Translations under genes and position numbers: made by a program
Source: Cyanobacteria bacterium HKST-UBA02
Lineage (GTDB): Bacteria; Cyanobacteriota; Vampirovibrionia; Obscuribacterales; Obscuribacteraceae
Direction: 5' to 3'
DNA: 6,868 nucleotides
Assembly: GCA_020431945.1 (NCBI GenBank)
Contig: JAGQHH010000616.1
Location: 1 to 6,868, forward strand
The notes under the pieces: model-generated
The model's input: only the letters and a program-made list of their open reading frames with translations
Database searches by the model: none
What the model was told of the DNA's origin: nothing
Shown here: positions 1 to 6,165 of the stretch, in pieces
Position numbering within the stretch: position 1 is the stretch's first letter
Layout: the number at the start of each line of letters is the position of its first letter

Positions 1-85
1 CATGGAGCTGGTTGCATGGAGCTGGTTGCATGGAGCTGGTTACATGGGGGTGGCTATAGCGGGTTGGTGTTAGCGGGTTCGGCTA
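1..85. repeat. Degenerate tandem array, about 14 bp period
   Basis: The unit catggagctggttg occurs exactly at 1-14 and 15-28, with one change at 29-42 (ending gtta), and in a more diverged form at 43-56 (catgggggtggcta). Two further units with a different core follow: tagcgggttggtgt at 57-70 and tagcgggttcggcta at 71-85. The array ends on the stop codon of the minus-strand TPR gene (83-85) and probably continues beyond the left edge of the window. A 14 bp period is not a multiple of three, which argues against it being coding. I see no gene within it. It lies in the 3' flank of the TPR gene, and its function is unknown. Confidence 0.85.
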
Positions 86-89
86 TAGC
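53..89. other. Perfect 8 bp stem-loop at the 3' end of the TPR gene
   Basis: The self-complementary octamer GCTATAGC occurs at 53-60 and again at 82-89, separated by 21 bases. The two copies can pair as a perfect 8 bp stem on either strand. The distal copy contains the TAG stop codon of the minus-strand gene (83-85). There is no T-tract after the stem on the minus strand, so it is not a standard intrinsic terminator. It might act as a 3'-end stabiliser, or simply be a by-product of the repeat array. Confidence 0.5.
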
Positions 90-1825
90 GCTCCGGGTCC
101 CGGGGGTCCGGGGGGACCGGTGGGGCCGTCCGGCACTTTAGAATCGTCGATCTCGGGCTCGGTTTCGGGATCCGCCAGGACCTGGTCGATGAAATCGATA
201 TTCTGCCTGGCGGCGGTCAGGGCGCTGTCTCTTCTGAGGGCCTCGTCGAAGTCGGCTCGCGCGCCTTTCAGGTCGCCCAGGCGATAGCGTGCCACAGCCC
301 GATTGAAGAGGGGCTGCCCGATCCTGGGGGCTTCCACCGCTGCTGCTGTCCATGTATGAATGGCGGCATGGAGCGTGTCGGCGGAGCGCTTCGCCATTAG
401 ATCGCGCTCTTCCTGGCTCTTGCTCTGGTCGTGCATCGCTTTTATAGTCTCGACCGAGCTCCGGTAATAGACGAATCCTTTATTGTAGAGCGCCTGGGCG
501 AGATCGCATTTGATACCGAGAGTATTGGTGAAATCAGCCAGAGCAGCGCTGAGCTTGCCCTGGGAAAGGTGGGTCACGCCAAGGTTGTAGACAGTTTGAT
601 ATACGTTGTGATTGGTCATGATGGAGTTCATGAAGTGCTTCTCGGCCGAGTCGTAGTCGCTCTTGTCCACGGCATCGAGTCCGAGATTGTATTCGCCGAC
701 TCCGTCAATCGAATAATAAGTAGTCCGCCATGCAAATCCGGCAGGACCGGCCACCGGCGAAATTCCGCGTCCGTACGCCTGATAGCTCTTACTCGACACG
801 GGTTGCTGCGGGCTCAGCCCCTTCACGGCAAGCATTCCTGCCTTCTCATGCTCGGCAAGGCCGAATTGCGAGTCCACCGAGCTCGGCTTCTCCACTGTCT
901 TCACGAAGCTGACGAAACAAAATAGAAACGTGACCGAAACAATTGTCAGAGAAGTCAAAAGTATCGTCCAGAATTTCTTGTGGCCACTTTCCGGCTCCTG
1001 AGCGACGATACCCTCGAGCTTGTTATATTCGTAGTCGGTGGCGTCCTCGGTGGCATCCTCGACAGCCATAGCGAATGAGTCGAGGAGACTATCCTCCACC
1101 GGCAGCTCGAGTCGCTTCATCTCCGCTATTGCGTCATTCATCACTTGCTCGGCGTTCTGCCTGACCGCGGAGTAAAGAGTCTCGTAAAACTCATCCGACT
1201 CGGTCCGCCCGGACTCCGACAGAGAAAGCGCATTTTCGGAAGCCGAACGTTTGGCTGCGGCGGTAATTCCGGTCATGGTCTCACGCGTGATTCGTTCGAT
1301 CTGCTGCGCTTTCTTCCGCCCGATTTTCGGCTCCTTGCCGACCCGCTTGTCACGCATCTCTTTGACAAGAAGACGCTCGTCTTGAAGACTCGATCCCTTG
1401 CCACCATCAGCGGTCGGCTCCGCCCCGGCAGCGGAGTCCGGAATCGCGTCCGGAGCCGATGGGCCACGCACCGATACCGGCTGCGGCGCGACTTCTTTGC
1501 GCAACAAAAGGGCCTCATCGCGAGTGAGCTTGCCCTGGAGAATCTCGTCGTTGACCTTTTCGAGCTGAGCCCGGAACGACTTCGGATCGGCAAGACAATC
1601 GAATGCCAGGTGAACGTCGTCCAGGCGCTGCTTCGCAAGAGAGCGCGCTTCCGGATTGTCCGAAAGAAAGTCGTCCCGGCACTTCTGCGCTTCCCGGTCC
1701 CGGGCGCGCTTGAGCTGCCGCCTCGAAGCCCCGGCAGGCAGACTTAGCACCCGTCTCAGATGCGTCCGGTATGTGGACTCGTCGATCTTTTCGGTCAGTT
1801 GCGCCAATCCCTTTTTTTGCTGCAA
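83..1825 (-). CDS. Membrane-anchored J-like/TPR protein with collagen-like tail
   Basis: This 580-residue protein is not a named family I recognise. Residues about 17-88 resemble a J-domain (TYRTHL..LSLPAGASRRQLKRA, then a helix ending AFDCLADPKSFRAQL), but the HPD motif is replaced by C49-R50-D51, so Hsp70 stimulation is unlikely. A charged, low-complexity linker (about 112-280) follows, then one membrane segment at about 285-309 preceded by Lys-Lys. The positive-inside rule predicts a cytoplasmic N-terminus and an extracytoplasmic C-terminus. TPR-like helices cover about 377-440 (YNLG, YDSAEKHF, GKLSAALADF) and about 503-537 (LFNRAVARYRLGDLKGARADF). The protein ends in four Gly-X-Y triplets (567-578). 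The start is a TTG at 1823-1825 without a clear ribosome binding site. An in-frame TAA at 1838-1840 rules out a longer form, and TTG at codon 7 is the alternative. It is transcribed divergently from the lipid operon. A scaffold or assembly role is inference only. Confidence 0.85.
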   Translation of the reverse strand: MQQKKGLAQLTEKIDESTYRTHLRRVLSLPAGASRRQLKRARDREAQKCRDDFLSDNPEARSLAKQRLDDVHLAFDCLADPKSFRAQLEKVNDEILQGKLTRDEALLLRKEVAPQPVSVRGPSAPDAIPDSAAGAEPTADGGKGSSLQDERLLVKEMRDKRVGKEPKIGRKKAQQIERITRETMTGITAAAKRSASENALSLSESGRTESDEFYETLYSAVRQNAEQVMNDAIAEMKRLELPVEDSLLDSFAMAVEDATEDATDYEYNKLEGIVAQEPESGHKKFWTILLTSLTIVSVTFLFCFVSFVKTVEKPSSVDSQFGLAEHEKAGMLAVKGLSPQQPVSSKSYQAYGRGISPVAGPAGFAWRTTYYSIDGVGEYNLGLDAVDKSDYDSAEKHFMNSIMTNHNVYQTVYNLGVTHLSQGKLSAALADFTNTLGIKCDLAQALYNKGFVYYRSSVETIKAMHDQSKSQEERDLMAKRSADTLHAAIHTWTAAAVEAPRIGQPLFNRAVARYRLGDLKGARADFDEALRRDSALTAARQNIDFIDQVLADPETEPEIDDSKVPDGPTGPPGPPGPGAL

Positions 1826-1968
1826 ACCAGAACAACTTTATACCCAGAGAATCTGTACCGGAGATATTTAATGTCATGAGGACAATAAGTCGTGAAATCC
1901 GTAGAAAGCCTGAGAAAGTGGCATAAGATGAAAGGCTCCGGTTGCCCGCGTGACGCGGCGAAAGACTG
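1826..1968. promoter_or_regulatory. Divergent intergenic region
   Basis: This 143 bp gap separates the minus-strand TPR gene from the plus-strand operon, so it should carry promoters for both. On the minus strand the hexamer TATAAA (plus 1837-1842) is a good -10 match, but no convincing -35 lies 16-18 bp upstream. It is so close to the TTG start that the mRNA would have a very short leader or none. On the plus strand TAAGAT (1924-1929) is a weak -10-like hexamer without a good -35. No operator palindrome or known riboswitch was recognised. Confidence 0.35.
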
Positions 1969-1971
1969 ATG
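1860..1971 (+). promoter_or_regulatory. Candidate leader ORF chain ahead of the operon
   Basis: GGAGA (1860-1864) lies 6 bases before ATG-TCA-TGA (1871-1879). That minimal ORF overlaps by ATGA with a 16-codon ORF at 1876-1926 (MRTISREIRRKPEKVA, strongly basic). One base after its TAA comes a 13-codon ORF at 1928-1969 (MKGSGCPRDAAKD), whose TGA overlaps the operon's first ATG as TGATG. The operon's first gene lacks a strong ribosome binding site of its own, so coupled re-initiation from these leaders is possible. ORFs this short arise easily by chance, and nothing shows that they are translated. Confidence 0.25.
1946..1958 (+). other. Short GC hairpin just upstream of the operon start
   Basis: CCGCG (1946-1950), loop TGA and CGCGG (1954-1958) form a 5 bp GC-only hairpin ending 10 bases before the ATG at 1969. 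The weak ribosome-binding candidate GGCGAAAG (1957-1964) overlaps its 3' arm, so the fold could modulate initiation. No U-tract follows, so it is not a terminator. Confidence 0.35.
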
Positions 1972-3567
1972 GACCAGGAAACAAGCGCACAGAGCATCGA
2001 AGATGAAAGCATTGCGTCCGATAAAAAGGACCCGGTCGGGCTGTTCTCCGCCTGGATGCGTCTCTTCAAATCCCGGGGACTCATGGTCGTCCTGGGCTTT
2101 CTCATCTCGGCGGTATTCTTCGCAGTCATCGTCAATCGCCTGCACTGGGACGAGGTTCAAGCAGCTTTCGGAAGAGCGGTCTGGCTGCCCTGGCTGCCGG
2201 CTGCCGTGACGGTCTATATCATGGGCATGCTCATGCGCGGCGTTCGGCTCCAGCTCCTGGTGAAAGACGAGTCATCCATCTCGGTAGGCACCGCCAGCAA
2301 TATCGTCGCCGTCGGCTATGTGACCAACAACATCCTGCCCCTGCGCCTGGGAGAATTCGCCCGCGCCGGCATGCTCGCCGAGCGCACCGGACTCCCCTAT
2401 ATCCTCGCCCTCACCATCACCTTTCTAGAACGGCTTCTAGACGGGCTCGTGATCATCTTTCTCTTCGTGGCGGGATCATTTTTCATCCCCCTCGAGAACA
2501 CCAACATCCACTATGTGGCAGCCGGAATGGCGGTATTGTTCCTGGTGGCAATTATAATAGTCGCCTTCGTCACTCTCAGCCCTCAGTCTGCCATCGCCCT
2601 GGCATCGAACCTCACCCATTTCCTGGGACGCAAGTGGCATCACCGGGCTCTCGGTCTCGTCACCCAGATCAACCGCGCCTTCTCCTGCCTTCGTGACGCA
2701 CAGAGCGCGCTCATGGTGCTGGGCACCAGCTTCCTGGTCTGGATCCTCGAAGCAGCCTTTTTCATGCTGGTGATGCCCTGTTTCGGACTCCCCCTGGGCT
2801 TCATCAGGGCAGTGGTGACGATGTCGGCCACTAACCTCGGCATCCTCGCTCCTTCAAGCCCCGGCTTCATCGGCGTTTATCACCTCGCCTGCCAGACCGC
2901 TCTCATCGCAGTCTCATCGGTGTCGGGCTTCACGCCGGGAACGGTCAACACCGTGGATATCGACGCTGCCACGGCCCTCAGCTATGCAGTAGTGGTGCAC
3001 TTCGTCTTCTTCGCCACGGTCACGGTCTGGGGACTTCTCGCCCTGGCGCGTTACGGCTTCGAAGTCGGCTCCACCCAGGCGCTCGCCTGGGAGGCCAAAC
3101 CGATCGGCACCCTGCCCGAGCCCGAGCACCAGTCCATGAGCGTCATCGTCTCCTATCCGGGCACCACCGCACCGGCACACAGCAAGCTCTCCGAGTTCTG
3201 GTCGGCAATTTGCGAATGTTTCACCCCGGAGCCTGATCTCATCGAAGATCCCAAATTGCGAGCCGAAGTCCACGAAGAAGTAGGACGCTTCACCTGCGAG
3301 CAGATCGATTGCATCCCCTTTCGCTATCGACTCCTTTTCAAAGTCGGACTGGTGGGCTTCAAGCTCTACATATTCGCCTGCACTGGCAAATTCCTCTGCA
3401 GCGTGCCCCTGGCTCGCCGCCGCAAGCTCATCGAATTCTGGGCGTTCGGCCCTATCGGCTTGACGCGCAAGTTCATGAAACTCATCCGTAGCCTGGCGAT
3501 TCTCGCATACTACGACCATGAGGCGGTGCAGGCAGTGCTTTTCAAAGGGGAGGAATCATCGATATGA
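1969..3567 (+). CDS. Flippase-like membrane protein with FAO-type C-terminal region
   Basis: This 532-residue polytopic inner-membrane protein belongs to the LPG_synthase_TM/UPF0104 family (the membrane part of MprF and AglD relatives), whose better-known members bind or translocate lipids. It has about 7-8 hydrophobic segments: near 38-56, 70-90, 142-174 (interrupted by the conserved ER..D), 182-203, 245-270, 280-318 and 335-360. Family signatures are the RLGEFARAGML stretch (126-136), FLERLLDGL (152-160) and PSSPGFIGVYH (295-305, the equivalent of PGGLGxxE). Family members are often about 300-350 residues long. Here about 165 extra residues follow the last segment, and residues about 404-525 resemble the helical N-terminus of long-chain-alcohol-oxidase GMC enzymes (LARRRKLIEFW, LTRKFMKLIRSLAILAYY). 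The start is the ATG at 1969; an in-frame TGA at 1951-1953 prevents extension, and the first membrane segment fits this start. The stop overlaps the next gene by ATGA. The substrate is unknown, and no aminoacyl-transferase domain is present. Confidence 0.88.
   Translation: MDQETSAQSIEDESIASDKKDPVGLFSAWMRLFKSRGLMVVLGFLISAVFFAVIVNRLHWDEVQAAFGRAVWLPWLPAAVTVYIMGMLMRGVRLQLLVKDESSISVGTASNIVAVGYVTNNILPLRLGEFARAGMLAERTGLPYILALTITFLERLLDGLVIIFLFVAGSFFIPLENTNIHYVAAGMAVLFLVAIIIVAFVTLSPQSAIALASNLTHFLGRKWHHRALGLVTQINRAFSCLRDAQSALMVLGTSFLVWILEAAFFMLVMPCFGLPLGFIRAVVTMSATNLGILAPSSPGFIGVYHLACQTALIAVSSVSGFTPGTVNTVDIDAATALSYAVVVHFVFFATVTVWGLLALARYGFEVGSTQALAWEAKPIGTLPEPEHQSMSVIVSYPGTTAPAHSKLSEFWSAICECFTPEPDLIEDPKLRAEVHEEVGRFTCEQIDCIPFRYRLLFKVGLVGFKLYIFACTGKFLCSVPLARRRKLIEFWAFGPIGLTRKFMKLIRSLAILAYYDHEAVQAVLFKGEESSI
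3549..3553 (+). promoter_or_regulatory. Ribosome binding site of the GMC oxidoreductase gene
   Basis: GGAGG lies inside an AAAGGGGAGGA stretch within the last codons of the upstream gene, 10 bases before the ATG at 3564. It is the best Shine-Dalgarno match in the window. It supports that start and a 4-base overlap with the preceding gene. Confidence 0.75.
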
Positions 3568-5042
3568 CCGACCCGGATAAGCTCAAACCTGTGAAAGTCC
3601 AGGCGCTCATCGTGGGCTCCGGAGCAGGCGGCGCCGTCACCGCCATCGAGCTCGCTCGCGCCGGCTTCGATGTGGTGGTGCTGGAAGAGGGCAACAGGCA
3701 AGGTCTGGACGCCTATGGACAGTCTTCCACGCGCTCAATGCAGCTCCTCTATCGAAACAAAGGCATGACGCCGATCATCGGCTCGGTCCCCATCGGCTAT
3801 GTCGAGGGGCGCTGCCTGGGCGGAAGCACCGAGATCAATAGCGGTTTCTGGCACAGGTTGCCACCCGAATTCGCCATGCGCTGGACCAAGCAATTCGAGA
3901 TCGACGGTCTCTCTGTAGAAGAGCTGGAGCCGCATTTCGCCTTTGCCGAAGAGCATCTTCATGTGAGCAAAGCGACGAACATCCCGAAGAGCACCGAGAT
4001 ATTCAAAAGAGGCACCGAGCTCATGGGCTGGTCGGCCCGGGTGGTGCCCAGAGCCGCCAACAACTGCGTCAACACCAATGCCTGCGCCTCCGGCTGCCCC
4101 AAGGGCGCCAAGCAGGGCATGACCCAGAATCTAATTCCATTAGCGGAGAAGTGGGGCGTCCGTTTCATCACCGGCGCCAAGGTGAAGCTCCTGCTCAAAA
4201 GCCACCACCGGGTCACCGGTGTCCTGGCCGAGATTCACCGGAGCGATTCCAGCACCGACCTGGTGCGGATCGACGCCGAGCATGTATTCGTCTGCGGTGG
4301 CGCCACCCAGACCCCGGCCCTGCTCCGGCGCAGCGGTATCAAGACCCATGTCGGAGATACTTTCCAGATCCACCCCATGCTCAAAGTAGCGGCCCTTTTC
4401 GACGAAGAAATAGACGCTCACAAAAGCGTCATGCCCATGGTCCAGGTCAAAGAATTCTGGCCCGATATCTCACTGGGCGGGTCTTTTTTCACCATCGGTC
4501 ACCTTGCTATGAACCTCAGCGACAACTGGCTCGAGACCCGGGATCTAGTAAAGCAGTATCGCAACATCGCCACCTATTATGTCGCCGCTCGGGGCACCGG
4601 TCGCGGTACTATCAGACCGGCACGATTCGGCTCGGACTACGCGCATCTCAAATACGAGCTGTCCGACGTCGACGTCAGACACCTGAGCCAGGGGCTCGCC
4701 AGGCTCTCGACCCTGCTTCTGCAGGCCGGCGCCAGAGCCGTCTACCCTTGCGTCCAGGGTCTCGCCAAAATCGACACCGAGCTCGAGGCGGTACGCTGGC
4801 TCGACGAGAATCTGCCTCGCAACAAGCTCAGCCTGACCACCGTGCACGCCTTCTCCACGACACCCATGGGCGAGCGCATGGACCGATGCGCCATAGACTC
4901 CTACGGGAGAGTGCATGGCTTCGAGAATCTCTACGTCAATGACGCGAGCATGCTGCCGGACTCGCCCGGCATCAATCCTCAGGGGACCATAATGGCAGTG
5001 GCAAGACGGAATGCCCAGCATTTCGTATCGGAGAAAAAATGA
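3564..5042 (+). CDS. GMC-family FAD oxidoreductase, FAO/cholesterol-oxidase-like
   Basis: This 492-residue flavoenzyme is predicted to oxidise a hydroxyl group, passing electrons to oxygen or a membrane acceptor. The Rossmann motif GSGAGG (18-23) begins almost at the N-terminus, with an acidic ribose-binding residue at E41 or E42. A second FAD motif, EGRCLGGSTEINSG, spans 81-94. The GMC C-terminal half carries the expected active-site pair H428 (TVHAFST) and N471 (GINPQGT), plus the FAD-contact segment NLYVNDAS (455-462). Residues 167-183 contain C168, C174 and C178 before PKGAK, a pattern typical of the long-chain alcohol oxidase branch; an Fe-S cluster is not implied. Relatives in that branch usually have a further 150-200 N-terminal residues, which are absent here and seem to be carried by the upstream membrane protein. 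There is no signal peptide, so a cytoplasmic, membrane-associated enzyme is likely. It overlaps both neighbours by ATGA. Alternative substrates are sterols, isoprenoid alcohols or sugars on lipids. Confidence 0.88.
   Translation: MTDPDKLKPVKVQALIVGSGAGGAVTAIELARAGFDVVVLEEGNRQGLDAYGQSSTRSMQLLYRNKGMTPIIGSVPIGYVEGRCLGGSTEINSGFWHRLPPEFAMRWTKQFEIDGLSVEELEPHFAFAEEHLHVSKATNIPKSTEIFKRGTELMGWSARVVPRAANNCVNTNACASGCPKGAKQGMTQNLIPLAEKWGVRFITGAKVKLLLKSHHRVTGVLAEIHRSDSSTDLVRIDAEHVFVCGGATQTPALLRRSGIKTHVGDTFQIHPMLKVAALFDEEIDAHKSVMPMVQVKEFWPDISLGGSFFTIGHLAMNLSDNWLETRDLVKQYRNIATYYVAARGTGRGTIRPARFGSDYAHLKYELSDVDVRHLSQGLARLSTLLLQAGARAVYPCVQGLAKIDTELEAVRWLDENLPRNKLSLTTVHAFSTTPMGERMDRCAIDSYGRVHGFENLYVNDASMLPDSPGINPQGTIMAVARRNAQHFVSEKK
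5030..5034 (+). promoter_or_regulatory. Ribosome binding site of the SDR gene
   Basis: GGAGA followed by an A-rich spacer lies 4 bases before the ATG at 5039, at the 3' end of the GMC gene. The spacing is short, so initiation may rely partly on termination-reinitiation at the ATGA overlap. Confidence 0.5.
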
Positions 5043-6088
5043 CAGAACTAGCAATCGTAACCGGCGCTCCCGGCTGGCTCGGGACGGCTCTTGTCAGATC
5101 CCTGGTCCAGGGACTCGAGGAAGCGGGACTGCCCGCGACACCCGGGCGTCAGGTCCGGGTCGGCAAGCTCCCCGGCAGTGACGATGACGAATTGAAAGTC
5201 CTTGGCGATCAGGTAATTGCCACCGATTGCGATATCACCGACCGCGCCAGCGTCGACCGCTTACTGGAAGGAGCCAGCGGCGCCACTCTGTTCCACAGCG
5301 CCGGCATCATCCACCCTTCAAAAGGTCGTCAGCAGTTTTATGACGTCAATGTGGAAGGCACCCGCAACCTCATCGAAGCCGCCGAGAAAGCCGGTGTCAG
5401 AAGATTCATCCATGTCTCATCCAATTCCCCTGTAGGAATAAATGAGAGCCGCGACAAGCTCTTTGACGAGAACAGCCCCTGCCGACCCTATATGCACTAC
5501 GGCAAGAGCAAGAAAGCCGGGGAGGACCTGGTCAACGCCGCTTTCAAGAGAGGCAATATGGAGACGGTAATCATCCGTCCACCATGGTTTTACGGTCCCG
5601 GTCAACCGCCTCGCCAGAGCCTCTTTTTCACCATGATCAAGAACGGCAAGGGACCCATTGTCGGGGGCGGCGAAAATCTGCGCTCCATGGCCTATGTCGA
5701 CAACATCTGCCAGGGCCTGCTCCTCTGCGAACAGGTCGAGAAAGCCAACGGACAAACCTACTGGATAGCCGACCGGCGTCCCTACACCATGAATGAAATC
5801 ATCGATACCATCGAGGGTCTGATGGAAAACGAGTTCGGCATGAAAGTCGCCCACAAGCGTATGCGCCTTCCTGGAATCGCCAGCGAAGTAGCCTATGTGG
5901 TGGACCTGCTCATTCAATCAGCCGGGCTCTACCATCAGAAATTCCACGTCCTCTCCGAGATGAACAAAGACATCGCTTGCAGCATAGCAAGAGCCGAAGC
6001 AGAGCTGGGCTACGATCCGAAGATCGAGCTTGCCGAAGGGATGCGGCGAAGCATCCGCTGGGTTCTCGATCAGGGGCGTGAGATCTGA
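5039..6088 (+). CDS. Extended SDR: NAD(P)-dependent epimerase/dehydratase, 3-beta-HSD-like
   Basis: This 349-residue protein has the usual length for extended short-chain dehydrogenases. The nucleotide-binding motif is TGAPGWLG (8-15). D65 (DCDITD) is the adenine-ring contact, and FHSAG follows at 85-89. NVEGTRNLIEAA (104-115) is the typical central helix. The catalytic set is S127 or S128 (HVSS), Y154 and K158 (YGKSK), followed by RPPWFYGPG (180-188). The C-terminus (LGYDPKIELAEGMRRSIRW, 323-341) is the substrate domain common to 3-beta-hydroxysteroid dehydrogenase, NSDHL and OleD-type members. Such enzymes oxidise or reduce hydroxyl and keto groups on sterols or on beta-hydroxy acids with long chains; sugar-nucleotide epimerases are the alternative. 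After beta-2 the sequence reads VRVGKLPG, without the acidic residue that usually marks NAD preference, so NADP use is possible. It is the last gene of the operon, and its stop codon falls inside the repeat array that follows. Confidence 0.88.
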   Translation: MTELAIVTGAPGWLGTALVRSLVQGLEEAGLPATPGRQVRVGKLPGSDDDELKVLGDQVIATDCDITDRASVDRLLEGASGATLFHSAGIIHPSKGRQQFYDVNVEGTRNLIEAAEKAGVRRFIHVSSNSPVGINESRDKLFDENSPCRPYMHYGKSKKAGEDLVNAAFKRGNMETVIIRPPWFYGPGQPPRQSLFFTMIKNGKGPIVGGGENLRSMAYVDNICQGLLLCEQVEKANGQTYWIADRRPYTMNEIIDTIEGLMENEFGMKVAHKRMRLPGIASEVAYVVDLLIQSAGLYHQKFHVLSEMNKDIACSIARAEAELGYDPKIELAEGMRRSIRWVLDQGREI

Positions 6089-6162
6089 GATAGCGAGCTC
6101 TGAGAGGCGAGATCTGAGAGCGCCGGACCTGTGAGCGCCGGATCTGAAGCACCAGCTCTGAG
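6081..6162. repeat. Tandem array of near-palindromic hexamers, 14-15 bp period
   Basis: Six hexamers of the form (A/G)G(A/C)(T/C)CT begin at 6081 (AGATCT), 6096 (AGCTCT), 6110 (AGATCT), 6125 (GGACCT), 6140 (GGATCT) and 6154 (AGCTCT). The steps are 15, 14, 15, 15 and 14 bases. Most are followed by GAG or GAA. The array begins on the last codons of the SDR gene (stop 6086-6088) and fills the whole gap to the stop of the convergent gene (6166-6168, followed by an in-frame TAA at 6163-6165). No intrinsic terminator is apparent on either strand, although the two AGATCT copies could form a 6 bp stem. The function is unknown. Confidence 0.8.
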
Positions 6163-6165
6163 TTA

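Noticed and set aside
1..56. Possible CRISPR array
   Set aside because: The repeats are directly adjacent 14 bp units with no spacers, and there are no cas genes.
1145..1747. Plus-strand ORF of 200 codons opposite the J-like/TPR gene
   Set aside because: It is an Arg/Leu-rich antisense shadow without a start signal or domain.
1928..1971. Possible riboswitch (GGCTCCGG and hairpin near the start codon)
   Set aside because: I could not match it to the conserved core of any riboswitch class. Only a 5 bp hairpin is supported.
1515..2135. Minus-strand ORF of 206 codons spanning the divergent promoter region, in the -1 frame of the J-like/TPR gene
   Set aside because: The J-like domain is in the annotated frame, and this ORF crosses the start of the divergent operon and shows no domain. 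It is mentioned only as the frame reached by -1 slippage.
2914..3519. Minus-strand ORF of 201 codons opposite the flippase-like gene
   Set aside because: It has no recognisable motifs and a biased composition, and it lies wholly antisense to a well-supported gene in this GC-rich sequence.
4151..4942. Plus-strand ORF of 263 codons inside the GMC gene
   Set aside because: Its product is an Arg/His/Pro-rich, low-complexity out-of-frame reading. The GMC frame through the same bases carries all the expected family motifs.
6089..6165. Bidirectional intrinsic terminator between convergent genes
   Set aside because: Only weak stems of 5-6 bp with long loops and no T-tract are present on either strand; the tandem repeat explains the sequence better.
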